Assembly (NCBI RefSeq): GCF_003425685.1
Contig: NZ_QJKM01000027.1
Location: 1-48,612 of the forward strand
DNA length: 48,612 nt
DNA from: Rhizobium terrae
Lineage (GTDB): Bacteria; Pseudomonadota; Alphaproteobacteria; Rhizobiales; Rhizobiaceae
Direction: 5' to 3'
Notes under the pieces: generated by a model
What the model saw: the letters and a program-made list of their open reading frames with translations, nothing else
Told to the model about the DNA's origin: nothing
The model's database searches: none
In this document: piece by piece, positions 17,937 through 26,024 of the stretch
How positions within the stretch are numbered: position 1 is the stretch's first letter
Layout: the number at the start of each line of letters is the position of its first letter
Made by a program: the position numbers and the translations under genes

Positions 17937-19571
17937 CTATTCGGCCGCTGCCCTTTCCCTCAGCAGCCGGCGGATCACCTTGCCGGTGGTGGTCAGCGGG
18001 ATATCGTCGACGAAGGCGATCTCGCGCGGATATTCGTGCATCGAAAGCCGCGTCTTGACCCAGTCGCGGATCTCCGCCGCAAGATCGTCGCTCGGACGAT
18101 AGCCCGGAGCCAAGGCGATATAGGCCTTGACGATCTCGGTGCGCACCGGATCCGGCTTGCCGACCGCCGCCGCCAGCCGCACCGCCGGATGGCCGGTCAG
18201 ACAGTCCTCGATCTCGCTCGGCCCGATACGGTATCCGGAAGAGGTGATGATGTCATCGTCCCGGCCGATGAACTCTACATAACCTTCGCTGTCCTGCCGG
18301 CCGAGGTCCCCGGTGACCAGCCAGTCGCCGACGAACTTGTTCGCTGTCGCCGCCGCATCGTTCCAGTAACCGAGGAACATCACCGGATCGGGCCTGCGGA
18401 TCGCAATCTGCCCCATTCTGCCGGCCGGCAGCTCGATGCCCTTTTCGTCGATGATCGCCACATGGTGGCCGGGCACCGCGCGGCCGATCGCTCCGCCTTT
18501 GGAAACATCAAGATTGGCCGCCGACCCCAGGACGAAATTGCATTCCGTCTGGCCGAAAAGCTCGTTCACCGTCAGCCCCAGCGCAGACTTCGCCCAATCA
18601 TAGGTTTCCCGGCCTAGGGCCTCTCCCGCCGAGGTGACCGTGCGCAGCTTGAGATCGTATTTCTCACGCGGATTGGCGACCGAACGCATGAGTCGAAGCG
18701 CGGTCGGCGGGATGAAGGCGTTGCGCACGTCCATCTCGGCCATGATGCGAAAGGCCATGTCCGCATCGAATTTCTGAGCCGGCGAAGAGACGACCGGGAT
18801 GCCGAGCATCAAAGCCGGCATCAATACGTTGAGCAGGCCGCCGGCCCACGCCCAGTCGGAAGGGGTCCAGATGCGATCGCCTGCCTGGGGTGCGAATTCG
18901 TGACCCAACTGGAAGCCGGGAATATGACCGGCGAGCACCCGATGACCGTGCAGCGCCGCCTTGGGTGGTCCGGTCGTGCCGGAGGTGAAGATCATCAACG
19001 CCGGGTCGTCGGGGCCGGTACCCGTCACCTCGAAGAGGGGCGGATGAGCCGAGACCAGTTCATCGAACGAGAGGCATTCTTCTCCGGTGGCCACACTGCC
19101 CGTGACGATCACATGCCTGAGGTCTGGCAGCTTTTCCGAAAGGCCGTCGAGCCGCGTGAGCCCGAAGGCATTGGTGACGATCGCCGCCGCGCCGGACGCC
19201 TTCAGGCGGTATTCGAGCGCCTCGGCGCCGAAAAGCAGCGCCAGCGGCAGGGCGATGCCGCCCATCTTGTAGATCGCCACATGCGCGATCACCGTCTCGA
19301 AACTCTGCGGCAGGAGAAGCCCGATGCGATCGCCTGGTTTCAGGCCGAGCGACACGAAGGCGTTTGCAAGAGAGGCCGAACGGGCAGCAAGCCCGCCATA
19401 GGTCAGCACAAGATGATGGCCGTCCAGGCTGAAATGCTGGAGGCAGACGCGTTCCGGATGCTGCGCCGCCCAGGCATCGCTGACCACCTCGCCCATGTTG
19501 AACCGTTCGGGGATTTCCCAGACGAAATCACGATAGAGGTCCTCGTAGGAGGCGCCGGCGGACAGTTTCAT
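17937..19571 (-). CDS. Acyl-CoA synthetase (AMP-forming)
   Basis: A 544-residue ANL-superfamily enzyme activating a carboxylic acid to its CoA thioester through an acyl-AMP. The phosphate-binding motif LMIFTSGTTGPPKAALHGH, the core ELFGQTECNFVLG, the hinge-region VTGDLGRQDSEGYVEFIGRDDD and the catalytic lysine motif LPTT/PLTTTGKVIRR are all present. It resembles acetyl/propionyl- to medium-chain acyl-CoA synthetases; the TPSDWAWAGG motif is frequent in the latter. Substrate chain length is uncertain. The ATG at 19571 is used; a TTG two codons earlier is possible. It converges on the flippase-acetyltransferase pair. Confidence 0.9.
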   Translation of the reverse strand: MKLSAGASYEDLYRDFVWEIPERFNMGEVVSDAWAAQHPERVCLQHFSLDGHHLVLTYGGLAARSASLANAFVSLGLKPGDRIGLLLPQSFETVIAHVAIYKMGGIALPLALLFGAEALEYRLKASGAAAIVTNAFGLTRLDGLSEKLPDLRHVIVTGSVATGEECLSFDELVSAHPPLFEVTGTGPDDPALMIFTSGTTGPPKAALHGHRVLAGHIPGFQLGHEFAPQAGDRIWTPSDWAWAGGLLNVLMPALMLGIPVVSSPAQKFDADMAFRIMAEMDVRNAFIPPTALRLMRSVANPREKYDLKLRTVTSAGEALGRETYDWAKSALGLTVNELFGQTECNFVLGSAANLDVSKGGAIGRAVPGHHVAIIDEKGIELPAGRMGQIAIRRPDPVMFLGYWNDAAATANKFVGDWLVTGDLGRQDSEGYVEFIGRDDDIITSSGYRIGPSEIEDCLTGHPAVRLAAAVGKPDPVRTEIVKAYIALAPGYRPSDDLAAEIRDWVKTRLSMHEYPREIAFVDDIPLTTTGKVIRRLLRERAAAE

Positions 19572-19812
19572 GGGCAACGGATCTCATTTTGCTGCACCAG
19601 CTAACATCTTCGAAGTTTGAAATACAAGGGGGACAGCCGCGAGGACTTCACAGGCTGAAATGCGCTGCTTCCCCGGAAATGGATTTCAGGAAGACGTTCG
19701 GCCGGCGCGGGCACGGTCATCCGCAAGATGCGGCAGGGGTGGACGAGAAACTCCCTCGCCGCAGCTCGAAGCAAGCCTGCACAACGCGGAGCCCTGGAGC
19801 AGCCACTTCAGT

Positions 19813-19841
19813 CTTGCAAGCCGATGCGACGCCGTGATAGA
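19813..19841 (+). promoter_or_regulatory. Probable tRNA-Leu promoter
   Basis: CTTGCA at 19813-19818 and GATAGA at 19836-19841 have a 17-base spacer and end 21 bases before the tRNA. This resembles the rhizobial CTTGAC-N17-CTATAT consensus. The rest of the gap from 19572 shows no gene. Confidence 0.45.
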
Positions 19842-19862
19842 GCCCTTGGCCATACCACCCGT

Positions 19863-19947
19863 GCCCCGTTGGCGGAATTGGTAGACGCGCCTGACTCAAA
19901 ATCAGGTTCCGAAAGGAGTGCTGGTTCGATTCCGGCACGGGGCACCA
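19863..19947 (+). tRNA. tRNA-Leu (anticodon CAA)
   Basis: An 85-base class II tRNA. The acceptor stem GCCCCGT pairs with ACGGGGC, and the gene encodes its own CCA end after discriminator A. The anticodon stem CCTGA/TCAGG has loop CTCAAAA, giving anticodon CAA, which reads UUG codons. A long variable arm, as expected for leucine tRNAs, and the T-loop GGTTCGATTCC are clear. No integrase or direct repeat of the 3' end is seen nearby, so the site does not look occupied by an element. Confidence 0.96.
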
Positions 19948-19985
19948 TCGCGCTTCCCGATGCCAGTGAGGCTTAGTGAGGCTTA

Positions 19986-20720
19986 TCAGCCCTTTTCCCA
20001 GACCGAGGTCGAATTGCGGATGTTCTTCTGGATGCCGCGCTCGCTGCGCCAGTCGCGGCCGATATCGGCGATGACCGGTTTGTTTTCGGGCGAAAAGATA
20101 TAGTTCCGCCTGGTCGCCACATAGGCCTGCAACAGCGGATTGACGCCGGAATAGAACTGCTTTTCCGGGTCCTTCGTCACATCCATCAGTTCCGCGGCGC
20201 GACGGGCGAAATCGCCCCGCAGGATCGAGGGGGACGTGGTGAAATAGGGCGTCTTCCTGGGGGTTGGAATTCTGATGCCGAGAAGCTTGAAATATTCGCG
20301 CTTCTGGTGGAGGTGACCCTCCTTGCGGACATCCCAGTTCTTCTCCGCCGTGTGGAACGAGACCTGCGAGACGGCCGGGTCGCCGAAAGGTGCGAACGCT
20401 TCCATGCCGATCTCCGTCAGGGCGATCCAGTCGTCTTCCAGATGGACGACGAACTCGGCGGTCGTCGCCGACCACAGCCGCTGCACGGCCGCAGTGAAAC
20501 CGGGCGTCTCCGGTTCGAAGACCACGCCGTGCGGGAACGTGTTCCTGAAGAGGGCGATGCAGGCTGCATGATCGCTCTCGTCCCCGAAGATCGGGTCGAG
20601 GTTCAGGTAGACGGTGGCGATCTCGAAATTGTTCAGCATGCGCTGCGAGAGACTGTTCAGGGTCGGCGACAGGAGATCGGGGCGCCTGGAGGCAACGATG
20701 CAGACATCGGTTTTCGGCAT
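19986..20720 (-). CDS. Putative glycosyltransferase-like protein (GT-A fold)
   Basis: A 244-residue soluble protein. It opens with MPKTDVCIVASRRPDLLSPTL, like the nucleotide-sugar-binding strand of GT-A enzymes. It has FVVHLEDDWIAL near residue 95, where EDD could be the metal-binding acidic motif. A later segment (PSILRGDFARRAAELM) resembles acceptor-side regions of family 2-like enzymes. I recognise no precise family and there is no sugar cluster next to it, so a role in surface glycan or protein modification is a guess. The ATG at 20720 is the only sensible start; its ribosome-binding site is weak. Confidence 0.65.
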   Translation of the reverse strand: MPKTDVCIVASRRPDLLSPTLNSLSQRMLNNFEIATVYLNLDPIFGDESDHAACIALFRNTFPHGVVFEPETPGFTAAVQRLWSATTAEFVVHLEDDWIALTEIGMEAFAPFGDPAVSQVSFHTAEKNWDVRKEGHLHQKREYFKLLGIRIPTPRKTPYFTTSPSILRGDFARRAAELMDVTKDPEKQFYSGVNPLLQAYVATRRNYIFSPENKPVIADIGRDWRSERGIQKNIRNSTSVWEKG

Positions 20721-21038
20721 TCAATGGATCTCGCGCGTCTTTGGGCGGGTTGCCGTCATGCATCTTCTCCTCGCCCGTGGTGCGTGGCCGCAGCGCAGAA
20801 GAAACCGGCCGACCGGATCTGCTGCATAACCGCCTTGATATCCCCCTTCAATAGGCGAAACCAGACCCCTCCGGTATTTCGGCAGCCGGGGGTGGATCGC
20901 GCTTTCGGCAGGCACGCCGCAAATCCTCCGCAAACTCACGAAAAAGTGCCGCAATGGCGACGGTTCGTCTCAGGCGTGGTGATTTACAGCGCCGTGGCAT
21001 CTGCTCTAAGTGAGCCAGGCATCAATCAGGAGAGGCGC
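20721..21038. other. Gap of 318 bases without a recognisable gene
   Basis: This region separates the glycosyltransferase-like gene from the divergent DsbB-like gene and must hold promoters for both. I see no convincing coding frame, RNA gene or strong repeat. A 77-codon minus-strand frame ending at 20721 has no ribosome-binding site and an arginine-rich, frame-shadow composition. Confidence 0.5.
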
Positions 21039-21554
21039 ATGGCGCTGACAGCTTCCACCCCCCGTTCCCGCGTCGGTTTCGGTTACGCCGTTCTCGTCAC
21101 CCTCGGCATGGCGGCGACCGTGGGCGGGGCGCTCGCGTTCCAGCACATCGGCGGCTACATTCCCTGCGCGCTCTGCCTTCTGCAGCGCGATCCCTATTAT
21201 TACGGCATTCCGGTCGGCATCTTGGCGATCATCGCGTCGGCTTTCGGCCTGCCGGCATGGGTGACCCGCGCGCTGCTCGTCGTCATCGGCGTGATGATGC
21301 TGGTCGGCGCCGGCATGGGCGTCTATCACTCCGGCGTCGAATGGCATTTTTGGGAAGGTCCTTCGAGCTGCGGCGGCGCCTCCAGCGTGACCACCAATGC
21401 CGGCAATCTGCTCGCCGACCTCAACACGGTCCATGGCCCCTCCTGCACGGAAGCCGCACTTCGCGTTCTTGGCCTTTCGTTTGCGGGCTGGAACGTCATC
21501 GCCAGCGTGATTCTGGCGGCCATCGCCTTCACAGGTGCTAAAAAGGCCGCGTGA
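21039..21554 (+). CDS. Disulfide bond formation protein B (DsbB-like)
   Basis: A 171-residue inner-membrane protein with four hydrophobic helices. The first cysteine pair is CALC at residues 43-46 within GGYIPCALCLLQRDPYY, the DsbB signature. The second pair is Cys111 and Cys136 in a periplasmic loop. This is the pattern for passing electrons from periplasmic thiols to ubiquinone. AGGAGAGG before the ATG at 21039 fixes the start. A periplasmic DsbA partner is not in the window; a TlpA-type thioredoxin is encoded at 30601. Confidence 0.9.
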   Translation: MALTASTPRSRVGFGYAVLVTLGMAATVGGALAFQHIGGYIPCALCLLQRDPYYYGIPVGILAIIASAFGLPAWVTRALLVVIGVMMLVGAGMGVYHSGVEWHFWEGPSSCGGASSVTTNAGNLLADLNTVHGPSCTEAALRVLGLSFAGWNVIASVILAAIAFTGAKKAA

Positions 21555-21587
21555 CGCGACCTCCGTTACCCCAATGGCTGCAGTCCG

Positions 21588-22145
21588 TCAGGGCTGCAGT
21601 TCCGTATCCCAGTAGAGATAGTCCATCCAGCTTTCGTGCAGATAGTTCGGCGGGAACAGCCGGCCGTTGTTGTGCAGGTCCTGCACCGTCGGCTGGTAGG
21701 GCTTCTGGTGCGGGAACATGCCGGCCTGCTTCGGCAGCTTGCTGCCCTTCCTGAGATTGCAGGGCGAACAGGCAGCCACGACATTCTCCCAGGTCGTCTC
21801 GCCGCCATGGGCGCGCGGGATGACGTGGTCGAAGGTGAGGTCGTCGTGTTCACCGCAATACTGGCATTCGAACTTGTCGCGCAGGAAGACGTTGAACCGC
21901 GTGAAGGCGGGGTTGCGGGTCGGCTGCACGTAGGTCTTGAGGCTGACGACGCTCGGCAGTCTCATCGAAAAGCTTGGCGAGCAGACCGAGTGATCGTATT
22001 CCGCGATAATGTTCACTCGGTCGAGGAAGACCGCCTTGATCGCGTCCTGCCAGGACCATAACGACAAGGGATAATAACTCAGCGGCCGGTAGTCAGCGTT
22101 CAGAACGAGCGCCGGCAGGGCCTGCGGGGAGACTGCAATCGTCAA
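21588..22145 (-). CDS. HNH endonuclease family protein
   Basis: A 185-residue protein with a C-terminal HNH nuclease module. Zinc-type pairs Cys94/Cys97 (CQYC) and Cys126/Cys129 (CSPC) frame the catalytic LTFDHVIPRAHGG and ENVVAAC. The N-terminal half (ALVLNADYRPLSYYPLSLWSWQDAI) is typical of a bacterial group conserved outside mobile elements, probably acting on DNA in repair or processing. The start is TTG at 22145 with GGAG ten bases ahead. The adjacent gene upstream is a DNA glycosylase, suggesting a loose repair theme. Confidence 0.87.
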   Translation of the reverse strand: MTIAVSPQALPALVLNADYRPLSYYPLSLWSWQDAIKAVFLDRVNIIAEYDHSVCSPSFSMRLPSVVSLKTYVQPTRNPAFTRFNVFLRDKFECQYCGEHDDLTFDHVIPRAHGGETTWENVVAACSPCNLRKGSKLPKQAGMFPHQKPYQPTVQDLHNNGRLFPPNYLHESWMDYLYWDTELQP

Positions 22146-22246
22146 GTGACGCTCCTACCCGATTCGGCATCTGTACTTTCTATATTAGGTCCGTTGTTAC
22201 AGGATTGTGAAGCCCAATAAATGCAGTGGGATACTTGGGGTGGGGC

Positions 22247-22888
22247 CTAGACCAGAGGTGTGACGTTCCGGCGCATTTTCGCAGCATAATAAGCCCAGAA
22301 AAGCCGCGCCGCGACCGAACGCCACGGCTTCCAGATTTCCGCCATCCCCGCCAGGTTTTTTGCCGACGGGCGGGATTCCATGGCGAAAGCGTGGCCGACG
22401 GCGGCCTGCAGCGCCACGTCGCCCGCGGGAAAGACATCCGCATGGCCGCCGCAGAACATCAGGTAGACTTGCGCCGTCCATGGGCCGATACCGGGCAGCG
22501 CCGTCATCGCCTTGATCGCCTCGGCCGTTTCGAGTTCACCGAGGGACGACAGGTCGAAACGACCTTCCGAAATTGCTGTGGAAAGATTGAGGAGGGTCGC
22601 CGCCTTGGCGCGAGACAGGCCGAATGTCGCCACCACGGCCGGATCGAGGGCCACATAGGCGGCGGCGGTGACGGGGCCTGCCGCGGTGATTCGCTTCCAG
22701 ATCGCCTCCGCGCTCGCCCGCGATACCATCTGCGAAACGATGATCGAGGCAAGGCCGGCAAAGCCAGGTTCGTTCAACCGAAGGGGCACGGGGCCGGATG
22801 CCTCGACGACCGCGGCAAGCCGAGGGTCGAGACGGATCAGCGCCTCAAGCCCTGCCTCGATGTCCGATTGATTGCGGATGATGGTCAT
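22247..22888 (-). CDS. DNA-3-methyladenine glycosylase II (AlkA-like)
   Basis: A 213-residue HhH-GPD base-excision glycosylase that removes alkylated bases. The helix-hairpin-helix LPGIGPWTAQ is at residues 131-140, and the catalytic aspartate is Asp157 in FPAGDVALQ. There is no iron-sulfur cluster loop at the end and no N-terminal TBP-like AlkA domain, so it is the short form common in alphaproteobacteria. The ATG at 22888 is preceded by AGGCGG; a longer in-frame start adds ten unlikely residues. Confidence 0.9.
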   Translation of the reverse strand: MTIIRNQSDIEAGLEALIRLDPRLAAVVEASGPVPLRLNEPGFAGLASIIVSQMVSRASAEAIWKRITAAGPVTAAAYVALDPAVVATFGLSRAKAATLLNLSTAISEGRFDLSSLGELETAEAIKAMTALPGIGPWTAQVYLMFCGGHADVFPAGDVALQAAVGHAFAMESRPSAKNLAGMAEIWKPWRSVAARLFWAYYAAKMRRNVTPLV

Positions 22889-22925
22889 GTGATTTCCGCC
22901 TGTAAGAGGCAATTGCATGCCCGTG

Positions 22926-23086
22926 TTCGGATCCTCGGGTCAAGCGTAGACGATGACAACGGAGAACTCCGCCGGAGAACTTGGCCATAGATACGCAAAA
23001 AACCTTCTGGCCTGCGACGACGGTTGCTATTTGCGTCAACAAGCCGCACACACTCGCCATCCTCGGATTTGCCCCGGGGACCCGGA
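22926..23086. repeat. Degenerate copy of the paired inverted repeat seen at 8425-8584
   Basis: GTTCGGATCCTCGGGTCAAG near 22925-22944 and CATCCTCGGATTTGCCCCGG near 23058-23077 are inverted relative to each other about 115 bases apart. They resemble the arms at 8425-8584 with several changes. It fills the gap between the glycosylase gene and gluQ. Confidence 0.5.
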
Positions 23087-23106
23087 CAGACACAAGCACG
23101 ATGTGA

Positions 23107-23988
23107 ATGCTCACCATCCAGGTCGATAACCCGGTCTATCGTTTTGCACCAAGCCCGAACGGCTTCCTGCATCTTGGCCATGCCCTGTCCGCGCTTCTCA
23201 ACCATGACATGGCGACCACGGACCACGGGCGTTTCCTGCTGCGGATCGAAGATATCGACCTTGCCCGCTGCACGCCGGAATTCGAGGCCGCGATCTATCG
23301 CGATCTCGCCTGGCTGGGGCTGGACTGGGAAAGGCCGGTGCGGCGACAGTCGGAACATTTCGACGCCTACCGTGCCGCACTGGATCGCCTGACCGACATG
23401 GATCTCGTCTATCCGGCCTTTCTGACCCGAAGTGACGTGAAGGCCAGGGTTGCGGCAAAGGAAGCGGAAGGGAAGCTCTGGCCGCGCGACCCGGACGGCT
23501 CGCCGCTCTATCCGGAGGACGATCGCCACCGCAGCAAGGCCGAGCGACAATCGCTGATCGGAAGTGGTGTCAAGCATGCTTTCAGGCTCGACATGGCGAA
23601 GGCGCTACGCCTGCTCGGCCGCCCCTTGAGCTGGACGGAAACCGGCGACGGACGACGCGGTGACATTCCCGCCGATCCCTCGGCCTGGGGGGATGTGATC
23701 CTCTCCCGCTCGGACGCGCCGTCGAGCTACCACCTGTCCGTCGTGGTCGACGATGCCATGCAGGGGATTACCCGTGTGGTGCGCGGGCTCGACCTTTTCG
23801 AGGCGACCGCCGTGCACCGCCTGCTGCAGGAGCTTCTGGACCTGCCGGAGCCGGTCTATCACCACCACCGCCTCATTCTCGGGCCGGACGGCAGGAAGCT
23901 TTCGAAAAGCGAGGGATCAACGGGGCTCGCGGCGCTTCGCAACCAGGGGCTCGACCCTACCGATGTCCGCCGCCTGGTCGGCCTTTGA
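23107..23988 (+). CDS. gluQ: Glutamyl-queuosine tRNA(Asp) synthetase
   Basis: A 293-residue truncated relative of glutamyl-tRNA synthetase that lacks the anticodon-binding domain. It attaches glutamate to queuosine in tRNA(Asp). The class I motifs are FAPSPNGFLHLGHA (HIGH, residues 13-26) and GRKLSKSEG (KMSKS). The family's zinc-binding cysteines, normally in a CxC-type motif just before the TRS segment, are missing here: the sequence reads LVYPAFLTRSDV. The ATG at 23107 has no strong ribosome-binding site. The 3' end overlaps the convergent YihY gene by 72 bases. Confidence 0.92.
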   Translation: MLTIQVDNPVYRFAPSPNGFLHLGHALSALLNHDMATTDHGRFLLRIEDIDLARCTPEFEAAIYRDLAWLGLDWERPVRRQSEHFDAYRAALDRLTDMDLVYPAFLTRSDVKARVAAKEAEGKLWPRDPDGSPLYPEDDRHRSKAERQSLIGSGVKHAFRLDMAKALRLLGRPLSWTETGDGRRGDIPADPSAWGDVILSRSDAPSSYHLSVVVDDAMQGITRVVRGLDLFEATAVHRLLQELLDLPEPVYHHHRLILGPDGRKLSKSEGSTGLAALRNQGLDPTDVRRLVGL

Positions 23989-24930
23989 GAGGGCCTCGCT
24001 GCCTCTGCGGCGCCGGGAAAATACCGAATAGATCCGGTACTTCATCAGCGCAGCGTTGAACTCTGCGCCGAGCATGAAGATCACGCCCACCATGTAGAGG
24101 AAGATCAGCACGACCATGATCGACGCCAGCCCGGCATAGGTGGCGGTATAGTTGGCGAAGGTCGAAAGGTAGGCGGCAAAACCGAGCCCGAAACACGTCC
24201 AGACGACGATCGTCAGGACGACGCCCGGTATGATGTCGATCAGCCGGCGCCGGCCGGCCGGCAACCATTTGTGGGACGCAAGGAGACCGATCAGCAGCAA
24301 CAGCGCCGTGCCGTAAAGACCCCAGTTGACTGCCGTGGTCAGATCGCTGATCAACCAAGGGAAATAGAAGCGGGTCTCGGCGAAGCGCAGCGCCACCGGG
24401 ACGGCAAGCAGCAGGATGCTGATCACCGCCAAGATCACGGTGATAATGATGACATAACCGAGGCTGGCAAGACGCGTGACGTACCAGGGCCGGGTCTCGG
24501 TGACGCGATAGGCGCGGTTGAGTGAGATGCGCAGCGCCTCGACCCCGTTCGAGGCGAAATAGGCAGCCGCCAGGACCGAAATCGTCAGCAGCCCGCCACG
24601 CGGGATTTCCAGAACCCTCTGGATCTCGGAAGCGATCGGCTCGGCAATGTCGGCGGGCCAGGCATCGAATAGCAGATGCACGGCCGTCTGCGAAAACCCG
24701 CCGGCACCGAGGAACCCCGCCAGCGCCGTGCCGAAGATCAGGAAGGGGAACAATGCCAGAAGGCCGGAAAGCGCGACATGGCTCGCCATCGCCCAGCCGT
24801 CATCGTCGGAAAAGTGCCAGTAGGCATCCCACAGCACGTTAAAGGCGAGCTTGTACCACCGGAAGGGGCGGTTTTTTTCCGACAAGGGCAACTCCGTTGT
24901 GACTTGCGGCGAAATATGGGAGGAACCCAT
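23917..24930 (-). CDS. YihY/BrkB family inner-membrane protein
   Basis: A 337-residue membrane protein with about six helices. The family signature is present: DGWAMASHVALSGLLALFPF, then PRGGLLTISVLAAAYFASNGVEAL, ALNRAYR-like SLNRAYRVTETRP and YASTFANYTATYAGLA. The family was once annotated as RNase BN or virulence factor BrkB; its real role, perhaps in the envelope, is unclear. The C-terminus is highly basic (SRRRRGSEAL). The ATG at 24930 is divergent from the dehydrogenase gene, with 24 bases between starts, so promoters must overlap coding sequence. Its last 24 codons overlap gluQ. Confidence 0.88.
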   Translation of the reverse strand: MGSSHISPQVTTELPLSEKNRPFRWYKLAFNVLWDAYWHFSDDDGWAMASHVALSGLLALFPFLIFGTALAGFLGAGGFSQTAVHLLFDAWPADIAEPIASEIQRVLEIPRGGLLTISVLAAAYFASNGVEALRISLNRAYRVTETRPWYVTRLASLGYVIIITVILAVISILLLAVPVALRFAETRFYFPWLISDLTTAVNWGLYGTALLLLIGLLASHKWLPAGRRRLIDIIPGVVLTIVVWTCFGLGFAAYLSTFANYTATYAGLASIMVVLIFLYMVGVIFMLGAEFNAALMKYRIYSVFSRRRRGSEALSKADQAADIGRVEPLVAKRREPR

Positions 24931-24954
24931 GCTGTTGTACAGGGATCAGATCAA

Positions 24955-25788
24955 ATGGATGACAAAAGAACGATCATCGTGACCGGCTGCTCATCCGGCA
25001 TCGGCGCCCATTGCGCGCGGTCACTGAAGGCGGACGGCTGGCGGGTTTTCGCGACGGTGCGGAAGGAAGCCGATCTTGCGCCGCTCGAGGCCGACGGCAT
25101 CGAGGCACTGCTGATGGATTACACCCGGCCGGAGACGATCGCCGCACTGGTAGAAACCGTCCTGTCGCGCACCGGCGGCCGGCTCGACGCCCTTTTCAAC
25201 AACGGCGCCTACGGGCAGGCCGGCGCAGTGGAAGACCTGCCCACCGATGTCCTGCGCGAACAGTTCGAGACCAATCTCTTCGGCTGGCATGATCTGACGC
25301 GGCGGCTGATCCCCGTCATGCGGGCGCAAGGCCATGGCCGCATCGTCAACTGTTCATCGATATTGGGCATCCTGCCCTATCGCTATCGTGGCGCCTATAC
25401 GGCATCCAAATATGCGCTGGAAGGACTGACGGTCACCATGCGGATGGAGCTCGAAGGCAGCGGGATCGGCGTAAGCCTCATCGAGCCGGGGCCGATCACC
25501 TCCCGCTTCACCGCCAATGCCCTCGTCAAGATCCATCAGCACATCGACCTTCAGGGTTCGGTGCATGCCAGACAATACGAGCGGCAACTGAAACGGCTCG
25601 ACGGGCGAGGCCAGATCAGCCGCCACAAACTCGGCCCGGAAGCGGTTTATGATGTCTTGACGCATGCCTTGACCGCGCCTCGTCCCAGGCCACATTATCT
25701 GGTAACGAAGCCCGCCAAGCAGGGCGCTTTCCTGAAAAGAATACTCCCGGCCGCGCTCTTCTATAAGCTGATGCGCCGGCTGGATTGA
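24955..25788 (+). CDS. Short-chain dehydrogenase/reductase
   Basis: A 277-residue classical SDR. The Rossmann motif is TGCSSGIG near residues 10-17. The structural motif reads NNGAYG, the catalytic serine is in NCSSILG, and the YxxxK pair is YTASKYALEG. The C-terminal half resembles uncharacterised oxidoreductases of the YbbO/SDR family acting on lipophilic alcohols or aldehydes. The substrate is unknown. The ATG at 24955 follows AGGGATC. The HIG1-like gene begins 17 bases after its stop, and the run continues into the adenosyltransferase and rhomboid genes. Confidence 0.9.
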   Translation: MDDKRTIIVTGCSSGIGAHCARSLKADGWRVFATVRKEADLAPLEADGIEALLMDYTRPETIAALVETVLSRTGGRLDALFNNGAYGQAGAVEDLPTDVLREQFETNLFGWHDLTRRLIPVMRAQGHGRIVNCSSILGILPYRYRGAYTASKYALEGLTVTMRMELEGSGIGVSLIEPGPITSRFTANALVKIHQHIDLQGSVHARQYERQLKRLDGRGQISRHKLGPEAVYDVLTHALTAPRPRPHYLVTKPAKQGAFLKRILPAALFYKLMRRLD

Positions 25789-25805
25789 AAGGCAGCAATC
25801 AGACC

Positions 25806-26009
25806 ATGTCCAGTTTCACAACCGTCCTTGCCCTGATCGTCATGGGGCTCGTGGTGCTCGTCCTGATCCGCGGGCTGTTCAACATGATGAAGGGCACCGA
25901 CGCCAACAAATCCAACAAGCTGATGCAATTGCGTATCCTCTTGCAGGCAATTGCAATCGTCCTCATCATGCTGACACTCTGGATTACGGGCGGCGGTCGC
26001 CCGACCTGA
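25806..26009 (+). CDS. HIG1-domain twin transmembrane protein
   Basis: A 67-residue protein with two hydrophobic helices (VLALIVMGLVVLVLIRGLF and ILLQAIAIVLIMLTLWI). They are joined by a short polar loop with NKSNKLMQLRILLQ, the pattern of the hypoxia-induced gene 1 (HIG_1_N) domain. In mitochondria such proteins associate with respiratory complexes III/IV; alphaproteobacterial copies are plausible counterparts, but their role is mostly untested. It sits between the dehydrogenase and the cobalamin adenosyltransferase in a tight same-strand run. Confidence 0.85.
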   Translation: MSSFTTVLALIVMGLVVLVLIRGLFNMMKGTDANKSNKLMQLRILLQAIAIVLIMLTLWITGGGRPT

Positions 26010-26024
26010 TTCTGATGATGGCGG

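Noticed and set aside
19863..20000. tRNA-Leu as the attachment site of an integrated element
   Set aside because: No integrase, no repeat of the tRNA 3' end and no phage or plasmid genes are seen in the following sequence.
20721..20954. A 77-codon minus-strand frame ending next to the glycosyltransferase-like gene
   Set aside because: No ribosome-binding site, Arg-rich and low-complexity; no homology recognised.
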